From assembly GCA_030646745.1 (NCBI GenBank), contig JAUSKV010000162.1:1-13403 (forward strand): a DNA stretch of 13,403 bases, in the 5' to 3' direction. The translations under genes were made by a program, and so were the position numbers. The notes under the pieces are model-generated. The model did not search any database. It saw only the letters and a program-made list of their open reading frames with translations, and had not been told where the DNA came from. Shown here piece after piece: positions 7,421-12,884 of the stretch. The number at the start of each line of letters is the position of its first letter. Positions within the stretch are counted from its first letter, which is position 1. This DNA comes from Sulfurimonas sp. (GTDB lineage: Bacteria > Campylobacterota > Campylobacteria > Campylobacterales > Sulfurimonadaceae).

Positions 7421-7494
7421 TTGCAAAACTCAAAACACGCTTACTAAGGCTTCGCTTTGCTGCAGAATCGTTCGCTTAGTTTTGAGTTTTGCAA
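7421..7494. repeat. 74-bp near-palindromic intergenic element between ftsW and murG
   Basis: Perfect 16-bp inverted arms, TTGCAAAACTCAAAAC at 7421-7436 and its complement at 7479-7494, enclose 42 nt. The interior also pairs: CTAAG at 7444-7448 with CTTAG at 7475-7479 (competing with one outer base), around a central CTGCAG at 7460-7465. No T-run follows on either strand, so it is not a typical intrinsic terminator. It could be an RNA processing or partial-termination hairpin, or a small repeat element with terminal inverted repeats. No clear target-site duplication is seen. Confidence 0.7.
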
Positions 7495-7505
7495 AAAGCT
7501 TATTG

Positions 7506-7511
7506 TAAAAT
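7506..7511 (+). promoter_or_regulatory. -10 box before murG
   Basis: TAAAAT lies just downstream of the right arm of the palindromic element. Transcription would start near 7517-7519, at the GGAG ribosome site of murG. If active, murG and dedA could be transcribed apart from ftsW. The very short leader makes this call tentative. Confidence 0.35.
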
Positions 7512-7526
7512 TTAATGGAGAAAAGA

Positions 7527-8546
7527 ATGAAACTTTGTATTACGGGCGGCGGAACGGGCGGTCATCTGATGATAGCGCAATCCTTGGTAGAGAGTGCCGT
7601 AACATGCGGACATGAGGTGATATTTATAGGTTCGGCTTCAGGTCAGGATAAAAAATATTTTGAGCATAACAGCCTATTTTCTGCTGTCTATTTTTTAGAA
7701 ACCACTGGTGTTGTAAACCAAAAAGGTTTTGGAAAGTTCAAGGCACTTTATAAAATCCTGAAAGCTTTTTTTGCTTCAAGAGGAATTTTGAAAAAACAGA
7801 AAATAGAAGCGGTTTACAGTGTCGGCGGATTTTCGGCAGCATCTGCATCATTCGCCTCGTTAAGCCGTTTTATACCTCTTTTTATACATGAACAAAACGC
7901 AGTGGAGGGAAGGTTAAACTCTTTGCTCAAACCCTATGCAAAAAGATTTATATCGGCGTATGATAAAAACTCTCTTATTCAAGGATATCCCGTAAACGAG
8001 AGTTTTTACATGCGTGCCAGAGTGAGAAAAGAGCTTAAAACCATCATTTTCTTAGGCGGCTCTCAGGGTGCAAAAGCTATCAATGCCTTGGCTCTAAGCG
8101 TGGCATGTGCGCTTCAAAGCAGAGGCATAAAAATCATCCATCAAGCGGGTGAGAGCGATTACGAGAGAGTTAAAAAAGAGTATGAAGAGTTAGGTGTCGA
8201 GGCGGAGTTGTACGGCTTTACAAAAGAGTTGCCGGATTTAATTTCACATGCAGACTTGGCGGTGAGCCGTTCAGGTGCAAGTACACTCTGGGAACTCTGT
8301 GTCAGCGGAGTGCCGACTCTTTTTGTTCCCTATCCGTATGCCGCGGGTGACCATCAGTTTCATAATGCACAGTTTATAGTTGAGAACAGTCTTGGCTGGT
8401 GCGAGAGAGAGGGTGAGAGTTTGAGAGAAATACTTCTGTCAATATTGGATGAGAAGCTCGAAGATAAGAGCCAAAGACTTTTGGAATACTCCAAAAAAGA
8501 TGTAGCAAAAAAGATGATACAAGATGTAGAGGAGGCACTTAAATGA
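7527..8546 (+). CDS. murG: MurG, lipid II-forming N-acetylglucosaminyltransferase
   Basis: A 339-residue GT-B enzyme that adds GlcNAc from UDP-GlcNAc to undecaprenyl-PP-MurNAc-pentapeptide (lipid I) on the inner face of the membrane, giving lipid II. The start at 7527 (MKLCITGGGTGGHL) is chosen over ATG 7515 because GGAG at 7517-7520 is correctly spaced and MurG proteins begin at this motif. Visible motifs are the Gly-rich loop GGGTGGH (7-13), YSVGGFSA (97-104), HEQNAVEGRLN (121-131), the second Gly loop GGSQGAKAIN (177-186), SRSGASTLWEL (247-257) and PYPYAAGDHQ (268-277), the last two forming the UDP-GlcNAc site. It makes the substrate that FtsW, encoded upstream, polymerises. The stop overlaps dedA by ATGA. 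Confidence 0.96.
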   Translation: MKLCITGGGTGGHLMIAQSLVESAVTCGHEVIFIGSASGQDKKYFEHNSLFSAVYFLETTGVVNQKGFGKFKALYKILKAFFASRGILKKQKIEAVYSVGGFSAASASFASLSRFIPLFIHEQNAVEGRLNSLLKPYAKRFISAYDKNSLIQGYPVNESFYMRARVRKELKTIIFLGGSQGAKAINALALSVACALQSRGIKIIHQAGESDYERVKKEYEELGVEAELYGFTKELPDLISHADLAVSRSGASTLWELCVSGVPTLFVPYPYAAGDHQFHNAQFIVENSLGWCEREGESLREILLSILDEKLEDKSQRLLEYSKKDVAKKMIQDVEEALK

Positions 8547-9160
8547 TAAAAGAGTTGGCACAAGATTTAGTAGATTTAATCTTTGATTGGGGGTATTGGG
8601 GGATATTTATACTTATGAGTATTGAGAGTTCTTTTATCCCATTCCCTAGTGAAATAGTCTTGATTCCTGCAGGATATCTGGCTTCGCAGGGGCAAATGAG
8701 TGTTTTTTTTATCATGCTAAGTGCCTTAGGCGGTTCACTGGTCGGTGCATTTGTAAACTACTATCTTGCAATTACTTTGGGGCGAAGAATACTCAAAAGA
8801 TATGGAAAATATTTTTTTATAAATGAGGATGTTTTGGTAAAAATGGACGGTTTTTTTGAAAAACATGGGCATATCTCTACTTTTATAGGAAGATTACTGC
8901 CAGGAATTCGTCAACTTATCTCCATCCCTGCCGGACTTGCACGGATGAATTTGGGAGTGTTTACGATTTATACAGCTTTAGGTGCAAGTATCTGGGCTTT
9001 TATACTGACAATGTTAGGGTATTTTATAGGAGAAAATCAAGAGTTATTAGATTTATATTTAAAAGAGATAACCATCGCAATTGTGATTCTACTTTTTGTT
9101 TTAGGTGCTGTATATGTCTATTACCAAAAAGCAAAAATTGCGAAAAGTAAAATTATTTAA
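8543..9160 (+). CDS. DedA-family membrane protein (possible undecaprenyl-phosphate translocase)
   Basis: A 205-residue membrane protein of the DedA/SNARE-associated family. ESSFIPFPSEIVLIPAGYLA (28-47) contains the conserved acidic residues and P-x-P-S-E motif of the re-entrant region. GRLLPGIRQLISIPAGLARM (116-135) has the two conserved arginines and PG. Membrane helices lie near 15-45, 52-78, 137-162 and 176-194. Some DedA proteins return undecaprenyl phosphate to the cytoplasmic face. Translational coupling with murG (ATGA overlap, GAGGAGG about 7 nt upstream) fits such lipid-carrier recycling, but the substrate is inferred. A basic tail (YYQKAKIAKSK) ends the protein. Confidence 0.87.
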   Translation: MIKELAQDLVDLIFDWGYWGIFILMSIESSFIPFPSEIVLIPAGYLASQGQMSVFFIMLSALGGSLVGAFVNYYLAITLGRRILKRYGKYFFINEDVLVKMDGFFEKHGHISTFIGRLLPGIRQLISIPAGLARMNLGVFTIYTALGASIWAFILTMLGYFIGENQELLDLYLKEITIAIVILLFVLGAVYVYYQKAKIAKSKII

Positions 9161-9210
9161 AAATAAAAACTAGACACGCAATATCTCTATTTTTAACTAT
9201 GAATAAGGTG

Positions 9211-9234
9211 TTTCAAAAGTGTCACTTTTTCAAA
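9211..9234 (+). terminator. Weak intrinsic terminator candidate after dedA
   Basis: AAAAG-TGTCA-CTTTT forms a 5-bp stem at 9215-9229, ending in a five-T run (9226-9230). It lies about 50 nt after the dedA stop. The stem is AT-rich and weak. Because the sequence is an interrupted palindrome, AAAAGTG-T-CACTTTT, it could instead be a protein-binding site. Confidence 0.3.
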
Positions 9235-9348
9235 AAACAGTTTTAAAAAGCATAACCCAAGATGAGAGTTTACTGGCTCCCAAGCTAGAGCTTAGGAGAT
9301 AGAAAGAAAAGAAACCATGACAAATTGCAATATTCTTTAAGACAAAAC

Positions 9349-9440
9349 AAAAAAGGCGCTAAGCTGTTAGTCTGGTTGGCGATTATGAAGTGTGACGTTG
9401 TATTGCGAGGAGGAAGGTGGGACAGGGTCAGCCTTTTTTT
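9349..9440 (+). ncRNA. Structured RNA or leader ending in a terminator-like T-run
   Basis: A closing stem of 9 bp joins AAAAAAGGC (9349-9357) to GCCTTTTTT (9431-9439), with a seven-T run at 9434-9440. Inside, GCUAA/UUAGU forms a small hairpin (9358-9371) and GCGAT/ATTGC a second stem (9379-9383 with 9402-9406). The segment is markedly richer in G than its surroundings (for example GGAGGAAGGTGGGACAGGG at 9409-9427), which suggests a functional RNA. A TATTCT box at 9331-9336 could start it near 9343. It ends one base before the ribosome site of the 19-codon ORF, so it may act as an attenuating leader for that ORF. The closing stem is symmetrical enough to terminate a minus-strand RNA as well. 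No known RNA family is recognised. Confidence 0.45.
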
Positions 9441-9452
9441 AAGGATATAACA

Positions 9453-9512
9453 ATGCGACTCACACTCATAATTGTTATAGTCTTGATGCTTCTAGCAACA
9501 AGATTGTATTAA
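9453..9512 (+). CDS. 19-residue hydrophobic peptide, candidate Ibs-like type I toxin
   Basis: The ORF encodes MRLTLIIVIVLMLLATRLY and is preceded by AAGGA at 9441-9445, 7 nt before the ATG. The peptide is a single membrane-spanning run with a basic N-terminus and an aromatic C-terminal residue. It closely resembles E. coli Ibs toxins as I remember them (18-19 residues, M-(M)-R/K-L..., ending in AY), which depolarise the membrane and are silenced by Sib antisense RNA. Supporting context: a structured, T-ended segment lies directly upstream and a TATAAT on the opposite strand (9562-9567) could drive an antisense RNA across the ORF. Alternatives are a small membrane subunit or a chance ORF. Resemblance over 19 hydrophobic residues is weak evidence of common descent, so the toxin role is inference. 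Confidence 0.45.
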   Translation: MRLTLIIVIVLMLLATRLY

Positions 9513-9519
9513 AAGCTTG

Positions 9520-9541
9520 GTAGAGAGGGTCAACTCTCTAC
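9520..9541. other. Perfect 8-bp hairpin behind the 19-codon ORF
   Basis: GTAGAGAG (9520-9527) pairs with CTCTCTAC (9534-9541) around the loop GGTCAA. It begins 7 nt after the small ORF stop. Directly after it, ACTCTGTCCCA (9540-9550) can pair over 11 bp, with one G-U, with TGGGACAGGGT (9418-9428) in the upstream segment. This long-range contact would bring the two ends of the toxin transcript together. No T-run follows the hairpin, so it is not a standard terminator. Confidence 0.5.
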
Positions 9542-9561
9542 TCTGTCCCAACTAGGACAAA

Positions 9562-9567
9562 ATTATA
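9562..9567 (-). promoter_or_regulatory. Minus-strand -10 box that could drive an antisense RNA
   Basis: Read on the minus strand the sequence is a consensus TATAAT. The transcript would start near 9555 and run through the hairpin, the 19-codon ORF and its ribosome site. It could end at the GCCTTTTTT run (minus strand, 9357-9349), about 200 nt in all. No good -35 box at 17 nt is seen. AT-rich DNA produces such boxes by chance, so this is a candidate only. Confidence 0.3.
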
Positions 9568-9700
9568 TCTCAGTTATCTAAATCAAAACTAAAAACATTT
9601 TCTATATACCTAAGAAAATAATATAAGAGTAAAAAGGGCTGGAGAATAGACTAAATACTCATTGCCGTTTATGCAAATTAAGAACAATGGCAACATGCAG

Positions 9701-9706
9701 TATAAT
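9701..9706 (+). promoter_or_regulatory. -10 box for the DUF420-like gene
   Basis: A consensus TATAAT is followed by a predicted start near 9713 and a leader of about 48 nt. The leader carries AGGA at 9746-9749 before ATG 9761. It is the best promoter in the gap for the downstream membrane-protein and bcp genes. Confidence 0.45.
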
Positions 9707-9760
9707 ATGAAAAATATTGAAAAGTGGCTAGAAAACTATCAAAATAGGACTTAATACAAA

Positions 9761-10228
9761 ATGACAAATCACATGGAATATATGTTTCACCAAGGTTTTT
9801 TAGGAACAAGAGCGCCATTTTTTATGGATATGGTTACTCTCATCGTGGCACTTTTGCCTCTTTTGGTAGCGAGTGCTATCTATTTGGCGAAACTAAAAAA
9901 GTACAAACATCACGCTTTTTTACAGATATTTATTTTTGCTTTCTCGGTTATCGTTCTTACTTATTTTGAGTATGGAGTGAGACTGGGCGGTGGATATAAA
10001 TATTTCATTGAGGGAACTACTGCATCACACAATTATGTTTTTGTAGTTCTAATGTTCCACATCGCCATATCTGTAATTACACTTATTATTTGGGTTACGA
10101 CATTTCTTATGATAAAAAAACTTTTAGCAACCCACAACCATAAAAAAGCGGGGCTTTTGATATTTACGGGAGTCGTTCTTACTTCACTCACAGGCATTTG
10201 GGTTTACATGCTTCTGTTTATATATTGA
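9761..10228 (+). CDS. DUF420-like four-helix membrane protein
   Basis: A 155-residue inner-membrane protein with hydrophobic helices near 21-43, 52-70, 91-117 and 130-153. Several histidines border the helices (H50, H51, H90, H100, H125, H127), and the last helix has the form HKKAGLLIFTGVVLTSLTGIWVYMLL. This pattern matches the DUF420 family as I recall it. One member, CtaM, helps assemble haem-copper oxidases in Firmicutes, so a role near a haem or metal enzyme is conceivable but not shown. No oxidase genes are in the window. ATG 9761 is used; ATG 9773 is an alternative start. bcp follows after a 16-nt gap. The coding call is firm and the family assignment moderate. Confidence 0.72.
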   Translation: MTNHMEYMFHQGFLGTRAPFFMDMVTLIVALLPLLVASAIYLAKLKKYKHHAFLQIFIFAFSVIVLTYFEYGVRLGGGYKYFIEGTTASHNYVFVVLMFHIAISVITLIIWVTTFLMIKKLLATHNHKKAGLLIFTGVVLTSLTGIWVYMLLFIY

Positions 10229-10244
10229 AAATTAAGGAATAAAA

Positions 10245-10724
10245 ATGTTAGAAATAAATACACAAGCACCGGAATTTTGCTTACCAAACCAAGACGATAT
10301 AGAGATATGTTTAAGAGATTTAATGGGCAAGTGGATAGTTTTATACTTTTATCCAAAAGATAGCACTCCAGGGTGTACAACAGAGGCATGTGAGTTCAGC
10401 GAAGCAGCGCCGGATTTTTCAGAACTTGATGCCATCATTATCGGTGTGAGTGCAGACAGTACAAAAAAACATCGCAATTTTATAGAAAAACAAGAGTTGA
10501 ATATTACGCTGCTTAGCGATGAAGAGACAAATATGATGCAACTCTACGGCGTATGGCAGCTGAAAAAAAATTATGGTAAAGAGTATATGGGAATCGTTCG
10601 TACAACTCTGATTATTGATCCAAACGGAGTTATAAAAGCTCTGTGGAAGAGTGTAAAAGTCAAAGGGCATGTGGAGATAGTAAAAGAAGAGTTGGCAAGA
10701 GTTCAGTCGTTATTCGCCATCTAG
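10245..10724 (+). CDS. bcp: Bcp/PrxQ-type thiol peroxidase (peroxiredoxin)
   Basis: A 159-residue cytoplasmic peroxiredoxin that reduces H2O2 and organic peroxides using thioredoxin. The core motif FYPKDSTPGCTTEACEF (35-51) holds the peroxidatic Cys44 and the resolving Cys49, the five-residue spacing of Bcp/PrxQ. A conserved Arg lies in GIVRTTLIIDPNG (about 116-128). The start has AAGGA 8 nt upstream and MLEINTQAPEFCLPNQD is the usual N-terminus. Length is typical. It probably shares a transcript with the DUF420-like gene. Its last 15 nt overlap the 3' end of a small convergent gene on the minus strand. Confidence 0.96.
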   Translation: MLEINTQAPEFCLPNQDDIEICLRDLMGKWIVLYFYPKDSTPGCTTEACEFSEAAPDFSELDAIIIGVSADSTKKHRNFIEKQELNITLLSDEETNMMQLYGVWQLKKNYGKEYMGIVRTTLIIDPNGVIKALWKSVKVKGHVEIVKEELARVQSLFAI

Positions 10725-10958
10725 CTCATCTTTGTCACGCGTGCTATCAAGCAGGTATTGAATAGTTTTTATATTGTCAAGCAGTTGATTTGCAGGTTTA
10801 GCTTTGGATATGTTGCTATCAGGCTTGCCCGTTTCATTCAGATTTAGAGGTGTAATCGGTGCGATAGGTGCTATGGGTTCAATAGGAATCCACTTTACTG
10901 TCGCACAGAGATTTAAAGTTATAAATTTAAAAAACAGAATTATTATTACGGTTTTCAT
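10710..10958 (-). CDS. Small exported protein with a proline-rich segment, unknown role
   Basis: An 82-residue protein starting at ATG 10958, chosen over ATG 10994 because GGGA lies about 7 nt upstream and an extended -10 box falls between the two. The N-terminus MKTVIIILFFKFITLNLCAT is a signal peptide or anchor; the Cys near the end of the hydrophobic run could mark a lipoprotein, but the lipobox is poor. A repeated I-x-P pattern follows (WIPIEPIAPIAPITPLN, 23-39), then a polar region and an acidic C-terminus (DKDELDGE). No family is recognised. The 3' end overlaps bcp tail-to-tail, and the gene is divergent from the ZorA-like gene. It is probably real given signal peptide, ribosome site and promoter, but untested. 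Confidence 0.6.
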   Translation of the reverse strand: MKTVIIILFFKFITLNLCATVKWIPIEPIAPIAPITPLNLNETGKPDSNISKAKPANQLLDNIKTIQYLLDSTRDKDELDGE

Positions 10959-10989
10959 GATGTGTCCCGGTATGCAGTTTAGAGTCGTT

Positions 10990-10998
10990 ATCATATCA
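10990..10998 (-). promoter_or_regulatory. Extended -10 promoter of the small exported protein
   Basis: On the minus strand TGATATGAT fits the extended -10 form TG-n-TATnAT. The predicted start near 10983 gives a leader of about 25 nt that includes the GGGA ribosome site before ATG 10958. Confidence 0.45.
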
Positions 10999-11040
10999 AA
11001 TAAAAAATAGAAATGTACAAATACCCATAGAGGAAATAGG

Positions 11041-12882
11041 ATGAATAAAAAAAGTTTCGAAGAATTTTTTCAGTTAAAAAAAGAGGGAAAAGCATTAGAT
11101 TGTATAGATAATTTACTTAAAATTATGTCAGTCCCGACACTTTTGGCTTTTATAGTGTTGATTGCCTACATGGGGTTTATTCCTCTGCAAATGGAGCTGC
11201 ACTCTATTCTTATCATAGGTGTAATCTATGTAGTTTTTGGTTTTTTTGTAAAGCATAATGCATGTTATTCAACCTGTACTTTTCACAATACTAAGAGAGC
11301 TCTTATATTGGAGGTTTCCAAATATATAGAGGAAAATCTTACTCTTTTAATGGGAGAAAAAAAGGCAATCGGCTCAGTGGATAAGTTTTTTGACAGATTT
11401 TCACAAAAACTTCGTAACGATAACTATGCTGCAGTGGCGGCGGGAACATTTCCGACTTTGGGAATATTGGGTACTTTTATCAGTATCGCTCTCTCTATGC
11501 CGGATTTTAGCGCAGGCTCGGCAGATGCCTTAAATCATGAGATAACAAAACTGCTCGGCGGTGTCGGAACTGCTTTTTATGCCTCTATTTACGGAATCTT
11601 TTTATCACTTTGGTGGGTCTTTTTTGAAAAAAAAGGGTTCTCCTTTATAGAGAGAGAGTTGCAAGAGATTAAAGAGGTGTTTGAGAAGAAGTTGTGGAGC
11701 GAAGAGGAACTCAAAAGAGCCACTTTTGTGGAGCAGCAACTCTTAAATCGCGGTCTGCAAGAGACAATCAAACAGTCTCTTTCGCCAGACTTTATTCAAA
11801 AGCTCAACGATACGATTAACGTACAGACGGGACTGCTCTATAAAACATTAAAAGCAGATAGAGTATTCCATGAGGAGCTCCGAAAAACATATAAATCGGT
11901 AGTTGAGAAATTTTCAATAATTACAGAGAAGCAGGAAGCAATTGGCGAGAAATTAGATTTGTCAATTACGGCAGCCAATCAATCCTATACAAATTTATCT
12001 GATAATGTAGATAAATTACAGTCACTCAGTCAGCTGTTTCAATCGAATTATGATGCCATGACATCCCAAAATGAGTCATCTAAAGAAGTCGCAGAAATCT
12101 TGGATAAGGTAATATCTTCATTTAGCATGCAGACAGAAAATATTACGCAGACCCTAGAAATTACTACAAATAACTTTAGAAGCTCGCAATCTTCAATCGA
12201 TGGTGTGTCGGAGAGATTGTTGAATGTTTCAGAGGCTATGGATGATTTAGTTGACCGCCTTGTAATAAGCACAGATAAACAAATTACCGTAAGTGAAAAA
12301 CTGGACAAGTCTATTACCGTAGCCAACACCTCCTATGAAACTCTGTCGCACAATGTTGCTGAGTTGGAATCGTTAAGCAAAGTATTTAAAAATAGCCAGA
12401 AGTTGATTGTTTCACAGAATGAATCATCCACAAAGGTTGCCGATATTTTGGCTACATCTTTAACTGAGTTGAATTCGCAAACGCATGAAATAAGCGGCTT
12501 CTTTAGCGGATTTAGCACCAATTTAGCGGAAGCAAAAACAAGCATAGGTTCTATGTCCGACAAGTTGCTTGACCTCTCAAACGGAATGCTGAAGCTGCTC
12601 GATGGGCTTGATGACGTTTACTCTGAGACAACTAAAAAACAGATGAAAGGAGTCAATAAATCGATTGCCTCACTTGAAATGCTCTACTCAAGGTTTCAGG
12701 ATAATATTGAAAATACACTCCAATCCTTTGAACAAAACAGCATGAATATTAAAAACGGCAATGAGCGCATGATAGATTCGGTAAAATCTTTTGAAGAGAG
12801 TTTGGAAGATTCCAATATAGAACTTCTTGAAAAACTGGATATATTGATACATGCGACATCCAAAGCAAAAGAAATTAAATAA
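11041..12882 (+). CDS. MotA/TolQ/ExbB-type stator protein with long helical tail (ZorA-like)
   Basis: A 613-residue inner-membrane protein. Helices lie near 28-48, 53-71, 130-152 and 171-195. The last two bear the MotA/TolQ/ExbB core motifs FPTLGILGTFISIALSMPDF and LLGGVGTAFYASIYGIFLSL. Residues from about 200 to the end form a long polar, probably coiled-coil tail, far longer than in MotA, TolQ or ExbB (roughly 170-300 residues in all). A channel domain plus long cytoplasmic tail, followed by a MotB/OmpA-type partner, is the architecture of ZorA, the proton-driven stator of Zorya anti-phage systems. Residues 289-404 and 405-520 are a gapless tandem duplication. A good ribosome site (AGGA, 6 nt before ATG) supports the start. 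An alternative is a non-defence stator pair; zorC/zorD or zorE would settle it but lie beyond the window. Confidence 0.85.
   Translation: MNKKSFEEFFQLKKEGKALDCIDNLLKIMSVPTLLAFIVLIAYMGFIPLQMELHSILIIGVIYVVFGFFVKHNACYSTCTFHNTKRALILEVSKYIEENLTLLMGEKKAIGSVDKFFDRFSQKLRNDNYAAVAAGTFPTLGILGTFISIALSMPDFSAGSADALNHEITKLLGGVGTAFYASIYGIFLSLWWVFFEKKGFSFIERELQEIKEVFEKKLWSEEELKRATFVEQQLLNRGLQETIKQSLSPDFIQKLNDTINVQTGLLYKTLKADRVFHEELRKTYKSVVEKFSIITEKQEAIGEKLDLSITAANQSYTNLSDNVDKLQSLSQLFQSNYDAMTSQNESSKEVAEILDKVISSFSMQTENITQTLEITTNNFRSSQSSIDGVSERLLNVSEAMDDLVDRLVISTDKQITVSEKLDKSITVANTSYETLSHNVAELESLSKVFKNSQKLIVSQNESSTKVADILATSLTELNSQTHEISGFFSGFSTNLAEAKTSIGSMSDKLLDLSNGMLKLLDGLDDVYSETTKKQMKGVNKSIASLEMLYSRFQDNIENTLQSFEQNSMNIKNGNERMIDSVKSFEESLEDSNIELLEKLDILIHATSKAKEIK
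11905..12600 (+). repeat. Tandem duplication of a 116-residue unit in the ZorA-like tail
   Basis: Residues 289-404 (nt 11905-12252) align without gaps to 405-520 (nt 12253-12600) at a constant offset of 116. Anchor matches include KLD-SIT (304-310 with 420-426), N-SY (313-316 with 429-432), LS-NV (319-323 with 435-439), SQNESS (342-347 with 458-463), VA-IL (350-354 with 466-470) and S--LL--S--M (390-400 with 506-516). The DNA copies have diverged, so the event is not recent. Confidence 0.85.
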
Positions 12883-12884
12883 GC

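Larger units (their letters stand above)
9161..9760. other. 600-nt region without a conventional gene: hairpins, RNA-like segment and tiny ORF
   Basis: No tRNA, tmRNA, RNase P or SRP signature was found here. From left to right it holds an AAAAGTG-T-CACTTTT palindrome (9215-9229), a hairpin with CTCC/GGAG and AAGC/GCTT stems (9277-9298), and a -10-like TATTCT (9331-9336). Then come a structured segment ending in seven T (9349-9440), a 19-codon hydrophobic ORF (9453-9512), a perfect 8-bp hairpin (9520-9541), a minus-strand TATAAT (9562-9567) and the promoter of the next gene (9701-9706). Bases 9571-9700 are AT-rich with nothing recognisable apart from a weak TTGCC/GGCAA pairing. Confidence 0.6.

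Noticed and set aside
9409..9420. 16S rRNA fragment, because GGAGGAAGGTGG recalls a conserved 16S stretch
   Set aside because: The resemblance stops after about a dozen bases and no neighbouring rRNA sequence is present.
9349..9440. SRP (4.5S) RNA
   Set aside because: The conserved apical sequence with GGAAGG and AGCAGCC is missing on both strands.
9640..9700. tRNA-like segment beginning GGGCTGGAGAATAG
   Set aside because: No acceptor-stem complement, T-loop TTC or cloverleaf could be formed.
10804..11010. Plus-strand open frame opposite the small exported protein
   Set aside because: It has no ribosome site, and its Gly-Ala-Ile pattern is the complement of the proline-rich segment; the minus-strand gene has a signal peptide, ribosome site and promoter.
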